Shown here in pieces: positions 60,266-64,000 of a stretch of 64,000 nucleotides of DNA. This stretch comes from M55B144 sp964550615. GTDB lineage: Bacteria; Bipolaricaulota; Bipolaricaulia; UBA7950; UBA9294. Every line of letters starts with the position of its first letter. Positions within the stretch are counted from its first letter, which is position 1. The translations under genes and the position numbers were made by a program. The notes beneath the pieces are model-generated. The model worked only from the letters and a program-made list of their open reading frames with translations, had not been told where the DNA came from and searched no databases. Location: the NCBI GenBank assembly GCA_964550615.1, contig CAZKAB010000004.1, positions 1 through 64,000 on the forward strand. The letters run 5' to 3'.

Positions 60266-61044
60266 CTGCAACCGCACTGCTGCTCCTTCTGCCACCAATC
60301 GCGATCTTTGCATTGGCAAGCCGTCGACGCCTCACAGCCGTGATGTCGATGGGCCTCCTGAGCCTCATCCTTGCTGCTGTGTATCTACTCGCTCGCGCAC
60401 CCGACGTGGCAATCACCGAAGCAGCAATCGGAGCGGCGTTGGTTACGCTCATCTACCTGCTTGCAATAAGGAGAAGCGGCCGGCTGTCAGTTGTCTGCAG
60501 CGAGGTTCCACAACTCTTCTTCCGTGAGGGAAAGCGATTCGATGGACTGGAGCATGAGATTCTGGCCGGTTTCGCCCATGAGCTCGGCCTTGACCTCGTC
60601 GTCAGCATCCTCCCGCACAGCGAGCTGCGGGAGGCATTGGGTCGCGGGGAAGCGGAAATTGCAGCCGGGGGGATCATTCCCGGCGAGCAAAGCCGATCCG
60701 TGCTCTGTACAACTGGTTTCTTGCCTACAGCTGTCTTTCGCATAACCGGAGAAGGGCACATACCGCACTCCCATTCGGACGTACTGGATTACATGTCGGA
60801 CACACTGGATGCGATCCGCTCCCGCCGTCTGGCATCGTGCGACCTCGATCTGGCGCGATTCATACCTGTCTCCCGACTCGACCTTACCGGGTATACCGTG
60901 CAGCGGCTGGAAGGCCGCGAGGCCTCGTACTCGTTCCTTGTCGCCTCAGACAGACCCGACCTGCGTGACCGCTTGACCACACACATCGAGTCTCTGAAGG
61001 AGAGCGGAGAATTGGAACGGATGATCGCGAGGTACTTGCGATGA
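60262..61044 (+). CDS. MbhD/DUF4040-like membrane domain fused to solute-binding domain
   Basis: 260 residues. Residues 1-75 hold three helices with ARAPDVAITEAAIGAALVTLIYLLAI, the MbhD/MrpA-C (DUF4040) signature. Residues about 78-260 resemble a family 3 amino-acid-binding protein: LEHEILAGFAHELGLDLVV, REALGRGEAEIAAGGIIPGEQ, a DAIRSRRLASCDLD segment and SDRPDLRDRLTTHIESLKESGELERM at the end. The binding domain would lie outside the inner membrane. Such a fusion would let a small ligand influence the antiporter. The order within the operon and both junctions are in one uninterrupted frame. Confidence 0.82.
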   Translation: MTATALLLLLPPIAIFALASRRRLTAVMSMGLLSLILAAVYLLARAPDVAITEAAIGAALVTLIYLLAIRRSGRLSVVCSEVPQLFFREGKRFDGLEHEILAGFAHELGLDLVVSILPHSELREALGRGEAEIAAGGIIPGEQSRSVLCTTGFLPTAVFRITGEGHIPHSHSDVLDYMSDTLDAIRSRRLASCDLDLARFIPVSRLDLTGYTVQRLEGREASYSFLVASDRPDLRDRLTTHIESLKESGELERMIARYLR

Positions 61045-61748
61045 GGACGTCAAAGCTTGCACAGACAACGGCGGCTCTCGTTCTCGTCGCATGCGCATGC
61101 GCGATCATAGCATTCGGGTTCTCCTATCGAGGGCCGCTTGATAGGCCCAATCCTTACCTATCCCGTGCGACAACCGACACCGGTGCGACGAATCTAGTCG
61201 CCGGTATCTATCTAGATTATCGTCTCTACGACTCGCTGTTCGAGCTTCTTGTTTTCTCGGTTGCCGTCCTCGGAGTTCGCTTCTACCTTGGCACGACAAG
61301 GCAATCGCCAAATACAAAGGCTATTCCGGAATCGCAGGCCGTGCGCGCTTCCGCCGATCTGCTCTTCTCGCCTATACTTTTGATCGGCGTCTATCTGATT
61401 CTGTTCGGGCACTTATCGCCGGGGGGCGGGTTCAGCGGCGGAGCGGTCGCCGGAACAGGCCTCTTGCTGTGTGCAGTAGCGCTGGGCGCTGAGACGGTTG
61501 CTCGGCGATTCCACAGCACGCAGTTGGAGTTGTTCGAGTGGGGCGCTCTGTTTGTTGTTCTCTTGCTCGTTCTAATCCCGCTCATCTTTGGCCTGTCACC
61601 GTTCACCGACCTATTGCCGCGCGGTGCCCCCGGAGAACTGCTGAGTGGCGGGACACTTCTAATCTACAATGTCCTCATCGGCATCAAGGTGTTTGTCGGC
61701 ACCTGGGTGGTCATCAGCACGTTCATTCGCCACCGGGGTGAGATCTGA
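61041..61748 (+). CDS. mrpB: MrpB-like antiporter subunit with MbhE-type N-terminus
   Basis: 235 residues. N-terminal part (TDTGATNLVAGIYLDYRLYDSLFELLVFSVAVLG) matches the MbhE/MrpA C-terminal piece. The second part (LFSPILLIGVYLILFGHLSPGGGFSGGAVAGTGLLL) is MrpB/MnhB, closing with ISTFIRHRGE. The fusion resembles arrangements in Mbh-type clusters. ATGA overlap upstream; the A of its final TGA is the first base of the mrpC ATG. Confidence 0.9.
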   Translation: MRTSKLAQTTAALVLVACACAIIAFGFSYRGPLDRPNPYLSRATTDTGATNLVAGIYLDYRLYDSLFELLVFSVAVLGVRFYLGTTRQSPNTKAIPESQAVRASADLLFSPILLIGVYLILFGHLSPGGGFSGGAVAGTGLLLCAVALGAETVARRFHSTQLELFEWGALFVVLLLVLIPLIFGLSPFTDLLPRGAPGELLSGGTLLIYNVLIGIKVFVGTWVVISTFIRHRGEI

Positions 61749-62104
61749 TGGAGATGATTAACGGTGTCACGGTAGCCGTAGTGCTCTTCGGCATCGGCCT
61801 GCTCGGACTCATCATCAGACGAGATCTGGTAATCAAGCTACTTGCTCTCGGCCTTGTCGATAGCTCGGTCACCCTCGCTCTCGTCTCTCTCGACGCTCGA
61901 CAAGACGCCCTGACGCCGATCTGGCAAGGAGCCGGCCTTGCTTATGTCGATCCCCTGCCGCATGCGCTTGTTCTCGCAGCGATTGTGATCAACTTTGCTC
62001 TCCTGGCATTGGCGCTTGTTTTTGTGATGTTGCTTGTGGAACGATATCACACCACTGACTCACATAGAATCGCACACGAGATCGGCCGGGAGACGGAAGA
62101 ATGA
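61748..62104 (+). CDS. mrpC: Na+/H+ antiporter subunit C (MrpC, NuoK-like)
   Basis: 118 residues, three helices: VLFGIGLLGLIIRRDLVIKLLALGL and VDPLPHALVLAAIVINFALLALALVFV, the NuoK/MrpC pattern with its buried Glu replaced by Asp in the second segment. ATGA overlap with mrpD. Confidence 0.93.
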   Translation: MEMINGVTVAVVLFGIGLLGLIIRRDLVIKLLALGLVDSSVTLALVSLDARQDALTPIWQGAGLAYVDPLPHALVLAAIVINFALLALALVFVMLLVERYHTTDSHRIAHEIGRETEE

Positions 62105-63639
62105 GCATCGCACTACTGCCGCTCTTTCATTTCCTGTTTGGAGTAGCGAGCCTCATCTGGAAAAAAGGCGGAAAAAGGCTCTTCTATCTCGCCCTAGTAA
62201 TCGACAGTGCCATCATCGCATCCCTTGCCCAGCACCTGCTGCACCAGACCTCGATATCAATCGTGCTCGGAGGCTGGGGGCGAGATATAGGAATCGAGCT
62301 TGTCGCCGATCGGGTTACGCTTGCATTCTCAATCCTAGCGGTTCTCTTGGGATTCGCGGTTGTGACTTACTTGTGGCGCGACCACCTGCGCGGGTACTTT
62401 CACCTTCTGTTGCACCTGCTCTTCGGTTCCGTGTTCGCCATGTTGGTGGCACACGATCTATTCAATATCTACGTCGTCATGGAGCTTCTGACGTTGGTGA
62501 GCTCCCTTCTCATCGGATACCGACGGAAGCCACAGCAGATTTGGGCCAGTCTGAACTACCTGATGCTCGCGGCATTGGGGATGGGGGTCTACTTGTTCGG
62601 AGTGGCGATCATCTATTATCACACCGGTACGATCAACATGACGCTTCTTGCCGATCGGCTCGTCGGCGCGCAAGGGCAGGGATGGCTTATCGCAGCGGCG
62701 ATTCTGCTGGTGGCAGGAATCGCGATCAAGGCAGGGATTTTCGTGTTCTCATTGTGGCTTCCCGCCGCTCACGCCACCGCCCATTCGGCTGTGTCCGCAC
62801 TTCTTTCCGGCTTGGTGATCAAGATGGGGATCGTCGCTCTCCTTCGCCTTTCGCTCGTAATCGATATGCAGCTCCCCCTTCTCGTTCTCGGCGCGGTTAC
62901 CGGTCTCCTGGGGGCGCTGTATGCAGCCTATACGTACGATCTAAAGAGAATGCTCGCGTTCCACACCATGTCACAAGTCGGATACATGTTGATCGGAATC
63001 GGAGTCGGCTCGGAACTCGCGATCATCGGAAGCGTCGCCTATGCCGTGGGGCACGGACTGTTCAAAGGGCTCTTGTTCCTGACGTCCGGCGAGGTGGTAC
63101 GGACGACCGGGAGCAAGCTGATACCAGAACAAATCTCGCTGCGCGAGCATATACCTCGTGCGACGAGGGTAGCCCTCACGATCGGAACATTGGCAATCAT
63201 GGGAGCTCCTCCGCTCGCCGGGTTCTGCGCCAAGTGCCTGATTGCCGAGGAAAGCGCGGCCCTCCTCCTTCAAGTACTGCTCGGGGTGATCTCACTTGGA
63301 ACGGTAGTCTCGTTTGCCAAGCTTCTGCCGTTTTTCGTATATCATCGTGCACCTGTCGGGCCGCGACCGATAACGATATCATTCTCCATTCTCGGAATGG
63401 CGATCGTCGGCTTCCTCCCGCTCTCGTTCTCTTTTGTCCCCCGTAGCCAATGGATGGCAGAGCTCAATCCATACCAGGCCGCCGAGGGCATGGCAATCAT
63501 CGCGATCGGAATCATCACATATCGTCTCATTCGCAAGCATCCGCCGGCGTTGCCGCAGCATATCTTCCGTTTGGAGGAAGCAATTCTGGTCATCCTCGCC
63601 GCGTTGATCGGGCTCTTCGCTCTGCACGTAGCTTTCTGA
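62101..63639 (+). CDS. mrpD: Na+/H+ antiporter subunit D (MrpD, NuoN/L-like)
   Basis: 512 residues with about 14 helices. Proton-channel motifs: NIYVVMELLTLVSSLLIGY with the key Glu, GIAIKAGIFVFSLWLPAAHATAHSAVSALLSGLVIKMG with the Lys and His, and YDLKRMLAFHTMSQVGYMLIGIG. The only large antiporter-like subunit here; MrpA is reduced to fragments in the two genes before mrpC. Confidence 0.95.
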   Translation: MSIALLPLFHFLFGVASLIWKKGGKRLFYLALVIDSAIIASLAQHLLHQTSISIVLGGWGRDIGIELVADRVTLAFSILAVLLGFAVVTYLWRDHLRGYFHLLLHLLFGSVFAMLVAHDLFNIYVVMELLTLVSSLLIGYRRKPQQIWASLNYLMLAALGMGVYLFGVAIIYYHTGTINMTLLADRLVGAQGQGWLIAAAILLVAGIAIKAGIFVFSLWLPAAHATAHSAVSALLSGLVIKMGIVALLRLSLVIDMQLPLLVLGAVTGLLGALYAAYTYDLKRMLAFHTMSQVGYMLIGIGVGSELAIIGSVAYAVGHGLFKGLLFLTSGEVVRTTGSKLIPEQISLREHIPRATRVALTIGTLAIMGAPPLAGFCAKCLIAEESAALLLQVLLGVISLGTVVSFAKLLPFFVYHRAPVGPRPITISFSILGMAIVGFLPLSFSFVPRSQWMAELNPYQAAEGMAIIAIGIITYRLIRKHPPALPQHIFRLEEAILVILAALIGLFALHVAF

Positions 63640-63677
63640 TGTGTGGGTAGGGCGTGGTTTGCGGTACCATTCGCAAC

Positions 63678-64000
63678 ATGACTATAAGATCGCTTAGTAA
63701 ATACCGGCTGTTCCTTCTTGACATCGACGGCGTTCTCGTGCGCGGCGGGCACGTAATTCCAGGCGCGGTAGAGGCCATAGAGCTTCTGCAGCAAATGGGA
63801 AGCACTTTCTTCCTAACGAACAACTCGACGCGCAGCCGCGTGCAGGTGGCGGAGAGATTATCCGCCATCGGCTTTCCAATAGATGCAAACATGATCATAA
63901 CGAGTGCTTATCTCGCCGGGCGATATCTCGCCGACAAGTGCGGGACCGTGCGCGTATGGCCGCTTGGAGAGGAAGGGTTGAAAGCCGAACTCGTGACAAC
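63678..64000 (+). CDS. HAD-family hydrolase (NagD-like), N-terminal part
   Basis: 107 residues visible before the window ends. HAD motif I LFLLDIDGVLVRGG, then PGAVEAIELLQQMG and motif II LTNNSTRSRVQVAERL, as in NagD/4-nitrophenylphosphatase proteins. The substrate is likely a small phosphate ester. Start ATG 63678; the C-terminal part is outside the window. Confidence 0.88.
   Translation, partial: MTIRSLSKYRLFLLDIDGVLVRGGHVIPGAVEAIELLQQMGSTFFLTNNSTRSRVQVAERLSAIGFPIDANMIITSAYLAGRYLADKCGTVRVWPLGEEGLKAELVT

Overview
The window looks like a chromosomal segment from an uncultured diderm bacterium. Outer-membrane biogenesis genes (bamA, an OmpH/Skp-like chaperone, several proteins with beta-barrel-like C-termini) sit beside a full mur/fts division cluster. 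The 100-N run at 43942-44041 marks a scaffold gap, so this is a draft or metagenome assembly. The rplU-prp-rpmA order, infC-rpmI-rplT, rpsO-pnp-M16, and abundant oligopeptide-type binding proteins recall deep-branching lineages such as Bipolaricaulota (Acetothermia/OP1) or relatives of Thermotogota. That placement is a guess; no 16S rRNA gene is present.

Layout. 1-3.3 kb (minus): leuS (partial), a phosphohexomutase, a small unknown gene and a DUF4139 secreted protein. 3.4-11.2 kb (plus): an apparent operon of a subtilase with a FlgD/type-A-like C-terminal domain, a PorV/UPF0164-like barrel, a 1319-residue SprA-like protein carrying a beta-propeller, and a ThiF/MoeB-type E1 enzyme. 11.3-15.4 kb (minus): an oligopeptide-type ABC importer (two permeases, binding protein, small secreted protein). 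15.4-20.4 kb: a MocR-type regulator lacking its PLP lysine, a repeat-rich control region, moaD-like, hutU and an EamA transporter. 20.4-31.3 kb (plus): a translation-centred block (metG, rplU, a Prp-like gene, rpmA, obg, nadD, infC, rpmI, rplT, an atypical glyQ/glyS pair), then folB, folK, RNase E/G and tRNA-Val. 31.4-38.5 kb: an HpnA-like epimerase, then on the minus strand amidohydrolase-rpsO-pnp-M16 peptidase-coaD. 38.5-44.8 kb (plus): yraN, comM, bamA, ompH/skp, fabZ, gap, ftcD. 44.8-53.8 kb (plus): murD, ftsW, murG, murC, murB, ftsQ, ftsA, ftsZ. 53.8-55.7 kb (minus): tRNA-Leu, rsfS and an LCP protein. 55.8-59.2 kb (plus): mtaB, phoH and a Spy-like secreted protein ended by a clear terminator. 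59.2-64 kb (plus): an Mrp/Mbh-type antiporter operon and a partial HAD phosphatase.

The most interesting signals are these. (1) A candidate minimal type-IX-like secretion module (cargo, PorV-like and SprA-like proteins in one operon). (2) Four conserved genes whose N-termini extend upstream of any ATG/GTG/TTG and seem to start at AUC, CUG, AUA or AUU. (3) A glyQ/glyS pair that has lost ATP-site signature residues. (4) A Prp-family protein lacking both catalytic residues, next to an L27 with no leader to cleave. (5) A MocR regulator with Glu in place of the Schiff-base lysine. (6) An Mrp operon containing a fusion of an MbhD-like membrane domain to a solute-binding domain. Sigma-70-like promoters with about 17-bp spacers are recognisable before many operons. 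I saw no CRISPR arrays, insertion sequences, phage genes or rRNA genes.
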